The position numbers and the translations under genes were made by a program. A stretch of DNA of 64,000 nucleotides, taken from NCBI GenBank assembly GCA_002840685.1, contig PHBU01000004.1:62001-126000 (forward strand). The letters are read 5' to 3'. This DNA comes from Chloroflexi bacterium HGW-Chloroflexi-6. GTDB lineage: Bacteria > Chloroflexota > Anaerolineae > Anaerolineales > Villigracilaceae. Positions 14,895-23,112 of this stretch are shown here, one piece after another (position 1 is the stretch's first letter; every line of letters starts with the position of its first letter). A model generated the notes under the pieces. It was not told the origin of the DNA, made no database searches, and saw only the letters and a program-made list of their open reading frames with translations.

Positions 14895-15827
14895 CTATAC
14901 AACGTTATTTTGCTGAAGTGTTTCGCTTTTTGCTTCTTCTTGCTTGAGTTGGAAATAGGCAACACTCAAAAAAGCGCCGAAGAGCAGGATGATTCCGCTC
15001 AGATAAGCCCAAACCAGGAAGGCGATGATCGCTGAGACTGAACCGTAAACGAGATTTGAAACCGAAACATAGGAAGTAACAATGAACAAAAAGGCTTTTT
15101 TTGCAAATTCCCAGAGCAAGCCGGCCGCAATTGCGCCGGGGAAAATCTCGCGCCAGGTGGCCGCTCCATGGGGCAGCAGGATGTAAAGCAGCATGAACAG
15201 GGCAATATCGAGCAAGATCGCCACGATAAAGCTGATGCTGCCCATGATTGGCATGATCTGGTCTGGCATCCAGGCGCGCACATTGGCGAGCAGGCTGCTT
15301 GCCAATGCGGCCAGGAAGAGCGCCGGGCCAGCAAAGGCCAGCACAAACAAGATTGCCAGGCCGCGCCGCTTCCAAACAGGGCGTTTGCGCTTGTTGCTCC
15401 AAATCGCATTCAGGGTTTGGGTCAGCGTGTAAAAAACTGTCGAGGCAGACCAGATCAGGCCGACCAAAGCGACGCCGGTGACTGGTCCGCGCGTTCGAAT
15501 GATTTCATCGATGTTTTGACCCAACAACTGCCCCAGGGCTGGCGCTATAAATTCCAGTTTTTGCACAATGAGCTGCTGATCCATCAGCGGGCCAAGCGTG
15601 TAGCTGGCAATCGCAACACTCAAGAGGGTGATGGGGAAGAGCGAGAACAGGGCAAAATAAGCGATTGCCGCCGCGGTAATCGACGAGTCGGGACTGATCG
15701 CATTGCTGGCTGCTCCCACCAGCATCCCCAACCAGCCATGAGAGCGCTGGTCAAGCCCGTGCGCGCGGTGGAAGCCTTGCTGGCGAAAATGCGCCATTCT
15801 TTCAGACATTTTGGGGAATTTTTTCAT
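14895..15827 (-). CDS. YihY/BrkB-family membrane protein
   Basis: 310 residues with about six membrane helices. The family signatures are present: SSITAAAIAYFALFSLFPI near residue 50, LIWSASTVFYTLTQTLNAIW near 130, and LLPHGAATWREIFPGAIAAG near 225. The family was once mislabelled RNase BN; its molecular function is unknown but it is an inner-membrane protein. It overlaps the upstream AI-2E-type gene by 4 bases, so it is the last gene of a three-gene membrane operon. Confidence 0.88.
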   Translation of the reverse strand: MKKFPKMSERMAHFRQQGFHRAHGLDQRSHGWLGMLVGAASNAISPDSSITAAAIAYFALFSLFPITLLSVAIASYTLGPLMDQQLIVQKLEFIAPALGQLLGQNIDEIIRTRGPVTGVALVGLIWSASTVFYTLTQTLNAIWSNKRKRPVWKRRGLAILFVLAFAGPALFLAALASSLLANVRAWMPDQIMPIMGSISFIVAILLDIALFMLLYILLPHGAATWREIFPGAIAAGLLWEFAKKAFLFIVTSYVSVSNLVYGSVSAIIAFLVWAYLSGIILLFGAFLSVAYFQLKQEEAKSETLQQNNVV

Positions 15828-17077
15828 GGCTTTGTGGGTCTTGGCGATTCGGTATTTGGGCTGACGGTCTGGACTGGAGCGAACGGCCCTGAAGGTTCAA
15901 CGACCAGGCCAGCTTGCAAGATCGGCTCTGCCTTTTCGATCAGGCGGGTCAGGCTTTCCATGCTGCTGGTCAATAACGGCACGGCTGGCTCATCCATTTC
16001 GTTGATCGCTTCCCAAACGTGCGCTTGCCGGTCTTTGAGATCTGAAATCTGGGCTCCAGCTCCGGAAGCCGCGCGGTGGCTGACCAGTTGTTTCCACAAG
16101 ATCTGACAAACGGCAGACAAAGGCGGAGCCAAAATGATCCCGAGAAGGCCGAAAGCGTCTGCCATGGCGATCAGCAGGATAACGGTCAGGATCGGGTTAT
16201 CCCATCTGCGGTTGAAGATACGGGGCATGATCCAGATGCCCAGACCTGTCAGAGCGATCAAGGTATACAAAACCGTGAGCAGGCTAAGTTGGACGCTGGT
16301 TAGCAGTCCCACGAGCAGCACGGAGATGACAGCCAGGGTGGTTCCAATAACGGGTATCAGGCATGTCAGCGCACCAACCAGCGCCAGGAGCGCCGGGTAT
16401 GGGGAGCCAAGCAGCCAGTAGCCGAGCCCCAGCAGCAGCCCGGCCAGGAGGCTTTGCACGATTTCGCCGCGAATGTAAGCGCCGATATCTGGTTCGACCG
16501 TCTTCCAAATGCTGCGGGCCTGTTTGCGCTGGTCCGACGGAAGCAGCGAAAGCCACAACCGCTCGAAGTGAACCTGGTTGGTACTCCAATAAATGCTCAG
16601 GAACAGGATAACGAATGCGCCGCTGATAACTCCACCCAGGCCTTGCGTGAAGCCCAGGATGGCGGGCAACACGAGCTGACCCTCGTCGCCGGTAAATGCT
16701 TCGAAGAGCTTGCTTGGCGCCGGCAATTGCGCCATGAGCGACTGCTGAAACGAACTGCCCTCCAGCCAGATCGGCAAAACCCAGGCATCTTGCGTTGAGA
16801 CGGTATCGGCCAACTGCTGGATATCAAGGATTGCAGCCTCGCCGGTCAGAAAGAGCAAGAGGCCGAAACCGCCCAGCCCTATCAGGTAGAACAACAGCCA
16901 GGTCACGCGTTTCAGCAGGCCGGGCTCAAATAAACGCTCCACCAGCGGACGCAGCGCTGCTGCAAGTGTTAGTGAGATCAACACATAGCCGACGACGGCC
17001 CGAAATTGCCATAGTACCACCAGCGCGAGAAGCGTGGTCATCACCGCTGTGCCGAACTTTATTAATTGATTGGTCAT
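15824..17077 (-). CDS. AI-2E/PerM-family permease
   Basis: 417 residues, about eight hydrophobic segments. The family layout is visible: N-terminal helix pair (FRAVVGYVLISLTLAAALRP), a central soluble part with a coiled region, then GEIVQSLLAGLLLGLGYWLL, LVGALTCLIPVIGTTLAVI and a final PxLSAVCQILWKQ segment. Family members include Na+/H+ antiporters and the TqsA-like autoinducer exporter; the substrate cannot be read from sequence. It overlaps both neighbours by 4 bases and has a paralogue directly upstream. Confidence 0.85.
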   Translation of the reverse strand: MTNQLIKFGTAVMTTLLALVVLWQFRAVVGYVLISLTLAAALRPLVERLFEPGLLKRVTWLLFYLIGLGGFGLLLFLTGEAAILDIQQLADTVSTQDAWVLPIWLEGSSFQQSLMAQLPAPSKLFEAFTGDEGQLVLPAILGFTQGLGGVISGAFVILFLSIYWSTNQVHFERLWLSLLPSDQRKQARSIWKTVEPDIGAYIRGEIVQSLLAGLLLGLGYWLLGSPYPALLALVGALTCLIPVIGTTLAVISVLLVGLLTSVQLSLLTVLYTLIALTGLGIWIMPRIFNRRWDNPILTVILLIAMADAFGLLGIILAPPLSAVCQILWKQLVSHRAASGAGAQISDLKDRQAHVWEAINEMDEPAVPLLTSSMESLTRLIEKAEPILQAGLVVEPSGPFAPVQTVSPNTESPRPTKP

Positions 17078-18348
17078 GGCGCACCTGATGTGGGAACTTG
17101 TGCCAGCAAGGCATCCAGGTCGGTTGTGATGGCTTCGATCTCATCCATCACCTGGTCGATCTGCCTTACCCTGGAATCTGATCCGCCTTTGTTGAGACGC
17201 GCCTGCTTGCGCAGGTTCTGGGCCAGGTTTTGCGCTTCATAACGCAGACGGCTGGCATAATCGCGGCCGGTCGAACCCTCTGCTTCTGTCACCCCGGGGT
17301 GAAAAACAAATTGATTAAGCAAAAGCTGGATCATGGCTGCAATCGGGATTGCCATCAACGCCCCGGCGATGCCGAACAAAGAGCTAAAGGCGAAGATCGC
17401 CAGTAAGGAGACGAACGGATTAACTCCGACCGCCTTGCGCATGACGCGCGGCACCAGCAGGCTATTTTCTAGTTGCTGAATAATGAGGGTAGCAACGATC
17501 ACCCAGATCAACTTGGAAGGCGCTATGGAAAAGGCGATCAATGCCGCCGGAATGGCGCCAAGCAGCGGCCCGACCATTGGTACGGCCTCCAGCACGCCCG
17601 CGATGAGCGCCAGTACCAGGGCATTGGGCAAACCGATCAGCAGGTAGGCGATCAATGCCAGAATGCCGATCGCCAGACAAAGAACAGCCTGCCCGGCCAG
17701 GTAGAAACCAATCTTGGTTTCCATGGCTGAGATCAGTTCACTGATGCTTTCACGCTGGGTATTTGGCAGTAACGATACCAGCGATTGTACGGTTCGCGGC
17801 CCATCAAGCGTCCAATGAAAGGCCAGGAGCAAAATGGCTGTGGCCAAAAAGATGCCCCTGGATGCCGATGTCAGATATCCGAATGCCTGCCCGGCTGAAG
17901 CCAGCATTTCTTCTCCGGTTTGCTGTTCAGGCCCCAGGCTGGGCAGCACGGGCGGGATGAATTTGCTTAAACGCGCGATCAATTGATTCGACGAACTCCC
18001 GGCCCATTCACGCAGGGTTTGGTAGTAGTCTGGCACAGTGGTCGCAATGGTTGTGCCTTGTTCGAAGATCAGTGGAAATAACAACAGCAAAAAGCCAACC
18101 AGCAGGGTTAGCAACAGAAAGTAAACAAAGATAACCCCTGCTATGCGGGGCAGTCCGCGCCGGTGCAGCCAGCCCACAACGGGTCTGATGACCGTGCCCA
18201 GTACGATGGCGACAAACAGCATGAAAATGACCTGGTTAAACCGGTAAAGAAGCCAGAAGCTCAGGGCGACAAAAACCAGGACGAGGGTTGCCCACATCAC
18301 TCGTCGGAAGGTCCAATCATAGGGTTGTGAGGCTGGTTGGAGTGTCAC
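17074..18348 (-). CDS. AI-2E/PerM-family permease (paralogue)
   Basis: 424 residues. It carries the same layout as the next gene: FNQVIFMLFVAIVLGTVIRP at the start, ISAMETKIGFYLAGQAVLCL in the centre, LIAGVLEAVPMVGPLLGAIP and SLLAIFAFSSLFGIAGALMA near the end, then a C-terminal cytoplasmic coiled coil of about 75 residues. Two tandem paralogues suggest a heteromeric transporter or duplicated osmotic/ion antiporter. It heads the three-gene membrane operon. Confidence 0.86.
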   Translation of the reverse strand: MTLQPASQPYDWTFRRVMWATLVLVFVALSFWLLYRFNQVIFMLFVAIVLGTVIRPVVGWLHRRGLPRIAGVIFVYFLLLTLLVGFLLLLFPLIFEQGTTIATTVPDYYQTLREWAGSSSNQLIARLSKFIPPVLPSLGPEQQTGEEMLASAGQAFGYLTSASRGIFLATAILLLAFHWTLDGPRTVQSLVSLLPNTQRESISELISAMETKIGFYLAGQAVLCLAIGILALIAYLLIGLPNALVLALIAGVLEAVPMVGPLLGAIPAALIAFSIAPSKLIWVIVATLIIQQLENSLLVPRVMRKAVGVNPFVSLLAIFAFSSLFGIAGALMAIPIAAMIQLLLNQFVFHPGVTEAEGSTGRDYASRLRYEAQNLAQNLRKQARLNKGGSDSRVRQIDQVMDEIEAITTDLDALLAQVPTSGAP

Positions 18349-18521
18349 TGTTTCCCTACACTTTCAGGTAATTTGGAAGTAATTTCGCGCGGCTGCGAAA
18401 CACGCTTTTTTGAGCGGTCGCTTGTTCCGCTTGGCAAAGTATGCAAGCCGGTTGCTTGCAACAATTCTGTCTGGAGTTGTTGAAAACAGCCGGCCTGTTT
18501 ATTCGTTATTCGATGAAACGA

Positions 18522-18794
18522 TTAGACTGTGCGGCGTCCTCTTCCGTTGAAGAGTCTGACGATCGCAAGCAGGATGACCGCTCCCAACAGCGAGACCAGC
18601 ATGGTCGGGATGTTGATTGCATCATTGATTGTCCCAACGCCCAGCATGGGGCTCAGGAAGTAACCGGCCAGGAATGCGCCAACGACACCAACAACGATGT
18701 CGAGCAGCAGTCCCTGTTGTGAATTCGTGCGCATGATCCGGCTTGCAACATAACCGACGATCGCTCCAGCAATAAGATAAATGATCAGGTTCAT
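18522..18794 (-). CDS. GlsB/YeaQ/YmgE-family membrane protein
   Basis: 90 residues with three hydrophobic segments. It shows the transglycosylase-associated-protein signature: IIYLIAGAIVGYVASRIM, LLDIVVGVVGAFLAGYFL, and LVSLLGAVILLAIVRLF. The family is often induced by general stress. The start at 18794 has GGAAAA upstream and removes a polar, non-homologous extension. It follows csbD on the same strand. Confidence 0.88.
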   Translation of the reverse strand: MNLIIYLIAGAIVGYVASRIMRTNSQQGLLLDIVVGVVGAFLAGYFLSPMLGVGTINDAINIPTMLVSLLGAVILLAIVRLFNGRGRRTV

Positions 18795-18850
18795 TTGGTT
18801 TTCCTTTTTTTGTGTTCCAGGTTCACGGTTGCCCGTGGTTGGTTGTTGAT

Positions 18851-18884
18851 CCCGCCCCCTTTTCACAGGGGAGCCGGGGGCGGG
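18851..18884 (-). other. GC-rich intercistronic hairpin between csbD and glsB
   Basis: CCCGCCCCC pairs with GGGGGCGGG across a 16-base loop. No T run follows on either strand, so it is more likely an mRNA stability or partial-termination structure that sets the csbD to glsB ratio than a full terminator. Confidence 0.45.
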
Positions 18885-18902
18885 TGGTGATGTCCCGGTA
18901 AA

Positions 18903-19139
18903 TTACCGGGGGGCAGGGACAGTGTCTTTTTTCATGTTGGCTTCGTGCTCCGTTACGCGCCTGTCAATTTCATCGGCAGCTGCCTCGCGGGTATAGCCAT
19001 ATTTTTCTTGCAGCAAGCCGGTGAATACATCGAACTTGCCAGCCGCTCGATCAAGATCATCGTCGGTGAGTTTGCCCCACCAGGCTTTGGCCTCGCCTCG
19101 GATTTGTTTCCATTTCCCTTCGAAAACATCTTTGTTCAA
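18903..19139 (-). CDS. CsbD-like stress protein
   Basis: 78 residues. The CsbD pattern is complete: NKDVFEGKWKQIRGEAKAWW, GKLTDDDLDRAAGKFD, and LQEKYGYTREAAADEIDRR. CsbD of Bacillus is controlled by the general stress sigma factor B, and the family is widely stress-induced; the biochemical role is unknown. Promoter element G lies about 80 bases upstream, which ties that promoter class to stress genes. Confidence 0.92.
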   Translation of the reverse strand: MNKDVFEGKWKQIRGEAKAWWGKLTDDDLDRAAGKFDVFTGLLQEKYGYTREAAADEIDRRVTEHEANMKKDTVPAPR

Positions 19140-19219
19140 GGTAGATCCTCCAGTTCATAAAAAACCATCTCAGTTGGGTGCACCGCATAGTAGAGAGTGA
19201 TTCGGATGGTTATACATTC

Positions 19220-19289
19220 ATACTACATTGGAAACTCCCCGGTCACATCCATCGACCGGGGAGTGTTTGTCTCCGCCACTTGGGGGAGA
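19220..19289 (-). promoter_or_regulatory. Conserved promoter element, copy G (drives csbD)
   Basis: On the minus strand: CTCCCCCAAGTGGCGGAG, 7 bases, CTCCCC, GGTCGAT, GGATG, 20 bases, TAGTAT. The dyad ACTCCCCGGTC / GACCGGGGAGT is perfect. It lies in the divergent region between csbD and the plus-strand Fe-S gene. Confidence 0.75.
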
Positions 19290-19428
19290 CTTTAAGGAAT
19301 TTTCGTCAACCATGAAATGTGTTTGGAATTTGCCGCAGTTAAATAGCAAAAATATGACATTTGCCACTTTATTCGCAATTTCATATGGCCTAAACTAATA
19401 AAAACCAAATAATAGAGGCCGGGCTATT

Positions 19429-20709
19429 ATGTCGCATATCAGTTTGAAATCTGGTTATACCGAATTGATTGAACGTTTGAACCGTTTTCCGCAGGGCGCG
19501 CCACCCTCGGATACGCTCTACGAAATCTTGAAGATCCTGTTCAGCGAACGTGAAGCGGAACTGGTGGCGCTGCTGCCAATCAAACCTTTCAGCGCTGAAA
19601 AAGCCAGCCAGGTCTGGAAGATGGATCTGACCGAAACGCGCAAAACGCTGGATGGGCTTGCCAGCCGCGCCATTTTGGTGGACATCGAACATGAAGGCAA
19701 AACCACCTACACCCTGCCGCCGCCCATGGCCGGATTCTTTGAATTCTCGATGATGCGCCTGCGTGGTGATATTGATCAAAAAGTGCTGGGGGAGTTGTTT
19801 TATCAGTACCTGAACGTTGAAGAAGAGTTCATCCGTCAGTTGTTTGTTCGGGGCGAGACCCAACTGGGGCGTGTTTTTGTTCACGAACCGGTTTTATCCA
19901 GTGAAAACGCTCTGCGCGTGCTGGACTATGAACGCGCCAGCCAGGTGATGCAAACCGCCTCGCAGCGCGGGGTCGGGGTCTGTTACTGCCGCCATAAGAT
20001 GATGCATGTTGGCCGCAATTGCGCTGCGCCGATGGACATTTGCATGACCTTCAACGGCACTGCCCAATCGCTAACGCGTCACGGCTATGCCCGCGCGGTG
20101 GATGTCAGCGAGGGCATGGATCTGCTCCAGCAGGCTTACGAGCAAAACCTGGTCCAGTTTGGCGAGAATGTGCGCGAGAGTGTTAATTTTATCTGTAACT
20201 GTTGCGGCTGTTGCTGTGAAGCCATGATCGCCGCCCGCAAATTCGGTATGCTGAACCCCGTCCATACCTCCAATTTCTTGCCGGTTGTCAATGAGGCCGA
20301 GTGTAACGGCTGCGGGAAATGTGTTGGTGTTTGCCCGGTCGAAGCGATGGCGCTGGTTTCGAGCAACGATCCGCATCATCCGAAGATGAAAAAAGCCAGG
20401 CTGGATGAAAACCTGTGCCTCGGTTGCGGCGTCTGCGTGCGGACCTGTTCCCACGATGCGCTGAGTCTGCGCTCGCGGCCGGAGCGGGTCATCACCCCGA
20501 TCAACTCCGTCCACCGCACGGTGATGATGGCCATCGAGCGCGGCGACTTTCAGAACCTGTTGTTTGACAACCGTGTGCTTTGGAACCATCGCGCCCTGGC
20601 GGCTGTCTTGGGGGTTATCCTGGGCCTGCCGCCCATCAAACAGGTTATGGCGACCCGCCAGGTGAAATCACGCTACCTGGAATATTTGGTGACACACATC
20701 AAAATTTGA
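19429..20709 (+). CDS. 4Fe-4S dicluster protein with N-terminal winged-helix-like region
   Basis: 426 residues. Residues about 1-100 look like a helical, winged-helix-type region (SERE.ELVALLPIKPFSAEKA). Central Cys blocks are CYCRHKMMHVGRNC, DICMTF and CNCCGCCC. Two ferredoxin motifs follow, CNGCGKCVGVCP and CLGCGVCVRTC. It has a C-terminal hydrophobic stretch (ALAAVLGVILGLPPI). This layout is seen in ferredoxin-like proteins of anaerobes and Chloroflexota, with an unclear electron-transfer or regulatory role. It is transcribed divergently from csbD. Confidence is high for Fe-S binding, low for function. Confidence 0.78.
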   Translation: MSHISLKSGYTELIERLNRFPQGAPPSDTLYEILKILFSEREAELVALLPIKPFSAEKASQVWKMDLTETRKTLDGLASRAILVDIEHEGKTTYTLPPPMAGFFEFSMMRLRGDIDQKVLGELFYQYLNVEEEFIRQLFVRGETQLGRVFVHEPVLSSENALRVLDYERASQVMQTASQRGVGVCYCRHKMMHVGRNCAAPMDICMTFNGTAQSLTRHGYARAVDVSEGMDLLQQAYEQNLVQFGENVRESVNFICNCCGCCCEAMIAARKFGMLNPVHTSNFLPVVNEAECNGCGKCVGVCPVEAMALVSSNDPHHPKMKKARLDENLCLGCGVCVRTCSHDALSLRSRPERVITPINSVHRTVMMAIERGDFQNLLFDNRVLWNHRALAAVLGVILGLPPIKQVMATRQVKSRYLEYLVTHIKI

Positions 20710-20741
20710 ACTATACTGTTTTTATTCAGGAGACGCTTACT

Positions 20742-21122
20742 ATGGATGACCGCAGGACAGAAACGCGCAAAAAAGTGATGGCATTTACACCGGTCCGCGA
20801 CCGAAATCGGGGCGTTCTGCTGGGCTTCCTGGGAAACCTGACCCTGCATGGAGCGCTGGTGATCGGGGAAAAAGCGCTCGATGTCGACACCAAAACTGAA
20901 CTGGACATTGAATTTCCCGATGAATTAGCGGGTGCGCCCGCCCGCCACATGCTGATCAGCGCCCGGGTTGCGCGCTGCGTCCGGGATGAAGACAGTGACC
21001 GGGATTTCAAAATCGGTTTTGAGTTCCTGAACATCCAGCCCGAGCACACCCGCACCATCGAGGCCCTGCTCGACCGCTATCACTTCCGCCATCGCGAGTG
21101 GGCCAAAAAAGAAGAAGAGTAA
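20742..21122 (+). CDS. PilZ-domain protein (c-di-GMP effector candidate)
   Basis: 126 residues. The N terminus DDRRTETRKKV provides an RxxxR motif. About 25 residues later NLTLHGALV resembles the (D/N)xSxxG box with Thr in place of Ser. The rest (IEFPDELAG, IGFEFLNIQPEHTRTIEALL) fits the PilZ barrel and C-terminal helix. The Thr substitution leaves nucleotide binding possible but unproven. AGGAG precedes the ATG at 20742. A GGDEF cyclase gene lies two genes away. Confidence 0.75.
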   Translation: MDDRRTETRKKVMAFTPVRDRNRGVLLGFLGNLTLHGALVIGEKALDVDTKTELDIEFPDELAGAPARHMLISARVARCVRDEDSDRDFKIGFEFLNIQPEHTRTIEALLDRYHFRHREWAKKEEE

Positions 21123-21151
21123 ATAGCCGCAATCAAACACAGGAGCGAGCA

Positions 21152-21589
21152 ATGCTGGACGGCCTGGCCTTCTTGATCGTTATTTACGGATTAACCATTT
21201 TTTTGACAGCGATCGGTAATTTTCGCAGGATGCGGGAAATTAACAGAAACAGCAAGTCTGTGCTGGGGGTGGTTGTCGAAACCAGTTCGACCCGCAATAT
21301 ATTGGCAGGCCCTTTTGGGGGTACAGCCTACCGCACCATGATCCACTACAAGCCGGATGATGCGCGCGAGCCGTATCAAATTTATCTCCGCGATCACAAT
21401 TTGTTGATGACAAAAACATACTCGATGGGGGATACAGTGGAAGTGGTTTATGACCGTGATGCTCATTACCGTTCTTACCCCAAGCCTGAATGGCAGAGCA
21501 CCCTCAGGGATTTTTGGAGCTGCGCATTTTGTCTTGCCCTGGCGGCCCTGCTTGCGGCGATTTCCCGGCTGGTCCAAATAATCTACTAA
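21152..21589 (+). CDS. DUF3592-type membrane protein
   Basis: 145 residues. An N-terminal membrane helix (LAFLIVIYGLTIFLTAIGNF) and a C-terminal one (SCAFCLALAALLAAISRLV) flank a soluble beta-rich domain with GVVVETSST, IHYKPDD and MGDTVEVVYDRDAHYRSYPK. The GVVV...G..V.V.YDP-like pattern with flanking helices matches DUF3592. Function unknown. AGGAG lies 6 bases before the ATG, 29 bases after the PilZ gene stop. Confidence 0.7.
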   Translation: MLDGLAFLIVIYGLTIFLTAIGNFRRMREINRNSKSVLGVVVETSSTRNILAGPFGGTAYRTMIHYKPDDAREPYQIYLRDHNLLMTKTYSMGDTVEVVYDRDAHYRSYPKPEWQSTLRDFWSCAFCLALAALLAAISRLVQIIY

Positions 21590-21592
21590 TTG

Positions 21593-22921
21593 CTAACTTT
21601 CGTGCGGTTCCCAGAGCGTTGTCGTATTGCGCCCCCCGCGCTTGGATTCATAGAGCGCCTGGTCTGCGCGCGCTACGAGCGTTGTAATGCTTGTTTCGCT
21701 GGTTTCATCCCAGCAGGCAACCCCCAGGCTGATCGACAAATTGATTTTCTTGCCATCGTGCAATTGCGGAGAGTTGGTGACGATCTTGCGTAAGCGTTCC
21801 GCGGTCAAAAAGGCTGACTCTGCCCCGGTTTCAGGCATGAGCAGGATGAACTCCTCGCCGCCGTAGCGCGCGAAAATATCCATCGCGCGGATATTGAGCT
21901 GGATCATGCTGGTCAGGTTGATCAGCATCTGATCGCCAAAGGGGTGCCCGTGCGTATCGTTGATCTGCTTAAAATAATCGGCATCGATCAGGATGATCGC
22001 CAACGGGCGCCTGTTGCGAGTGGCTTTTGCAATTTCTTTTTCTGCCAGCGTAAAAAAATGGCGCCGGTTAAGGATTTTTGTGAGCGGGTCGGTGATCGCC
22101 ATTTGCTCCAGGGTCGCGGTCTTTTCGCGCAGGGCGGCTGTGCGTTCATCCACCGTTTTTTCCAGGCCGACCGCCAGGTCACGCAGAGCCTTTTCGCGTT
22201 CCTGAATGGAAGCCACCATCAGGTTGAATACTCTGGCGAGCTGCCCGATCTCGTCATTTGAACCGGAGTTGACCCGAATCGACATGTTGCCTTTCGACAT
22301 CTGATCGGCACCATGGGCCAGTTCGCTCAAAGGGATCGTGATCTGGTTGGCAAGCCAGAACCCCAGCAGCGCGCCGGCCAACCCGGTCGCGAGCGCCAGA
22401 AAAATACTTTCGATCGTCATATCGCTGATTTTTTCTTTCAAAGGGCTGGTCGAGAGACTGGCAGCGATCGCGCCGATAGTCTGGTTGCCCAAAACCACCG
22501 AACGCCCTGAAATATACTGGTCTTCACGCCATTCCCGATATATTTGATGCGACTGCAGCCCAATCAGCGTATTCCCCAGCGGGTCAACGATCTGTGAAAA
22601 GGCAGGTTCGGCATTCCTTGAATCGACCAGGATCTTGCCCTCGGAATCATAGGCAATAAAAAATATAAGGTCGGGGTTGTCGCTCAGGGCGCGCGCAAGA
22701 TCCCATAATTCGTCGACCTGTAAATTATAGAGCGGGTCGCGCAGGCTGAGAGAGGTTGTTTCGAGCAGCAGGTCGGCCTGGCTTTCCAGGTCCTGTTGAA
22801 AATACTGCTTTTCAAGCTGGATCGAGATAATGGTTAAAATAAAAACTCCCGAAACTGTCAAACTGCTGACCAGACCGGTTATTTTTGTTCTGAGAGAAAG
22901 ATTTTTCCAGATGCGTTTCAT
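21593..22921 (-). CDS. Membrane diguanylate cyclase (sensor-HAMP-GGDEF)
   Basis: 442 residues. Membrane helices at about 13-33 and 172-192 enclose a periplasmic sensor domain (about 35-170). A HAMP linker (about 190-245) and a coiled coil lead to a GGDEF domain (about 275-435) with the active-site motif GGEEF at 354-358. An allosteric I-site RxxD (RAMD, 345-348) lies five residues before it, so product inhibition is expected. It makes c-di-GMP from GTP. It converges with the DUF3592 gene, and the PilZ gene and the c-di-GMP riboswitch at 46.5 kb are possible outputs. Confidence 0.93.
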   Translation of the reverse strand: MKRIWKNLSLRTKITGLVSSLTVSGVFILTIISIQLEKQYFQQDLESQADLLLETTSLSLRDPLYNLQVDELWDLARALSDNPDLIFFIAYDSEGKILVDSRNAEPAFSQIVDPLGNTLIGLQSHQIYREWREDQYISGRSVVLGNQTIGAIAASLSTSPLKEKISDMTIESIFLALATGLAGALLGFWLANQITIPLSELAHGADQMSKGNMSIRVNSGSNDEIGQLARVFNLMVASIQEREKALRDLAVGLEKTVDERTAALREKTATLEQMAITDPLTKILNRRHFFTLAEKEIAKATRNRRPLAIILIDADYFKQINDTHGHPFGDQMLINLTSMIQLNIRAMDIFARYGGEEFILLMPETGAESAFLTAERLRKIVTNSPQLHDGKKINLSISLGVACWDETSETSITTLVARADQALYESKRGGRNTTTLWEPHES

Positions 22922-23052
22922 GTGCCTGTAGAAATTAACCCGCGTGGCAGCCTGAGCGTGTTTGGATATTTTTCAACGCCAGGGAACTTATTTTTATTGT
23001 ACACTTTCTTGGCCTGTTTCCAATCGCTTGTTATGGACCTGCTATAGTTCCA

Positions 23053-23097
23053 GCAAACGAAAAATCCCGCTTTTCTTTGGCGGGATTTTTCGTTTGC
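23053..23097. terminator. Strong bidirectional terminator
   Basis: A perfect 18-bp stem (GCAAACGAAAAATCCCGC at 23053-23070 with its complement at 23080-23097). It lies 15 bases after the stop codon of the minus-strand MBL gene and includes A/T runs on both sides of the GC core. Confidence 0.85.
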
Positions 23098-23112
23098 GAA
23101 GCGGTGCGCGTT

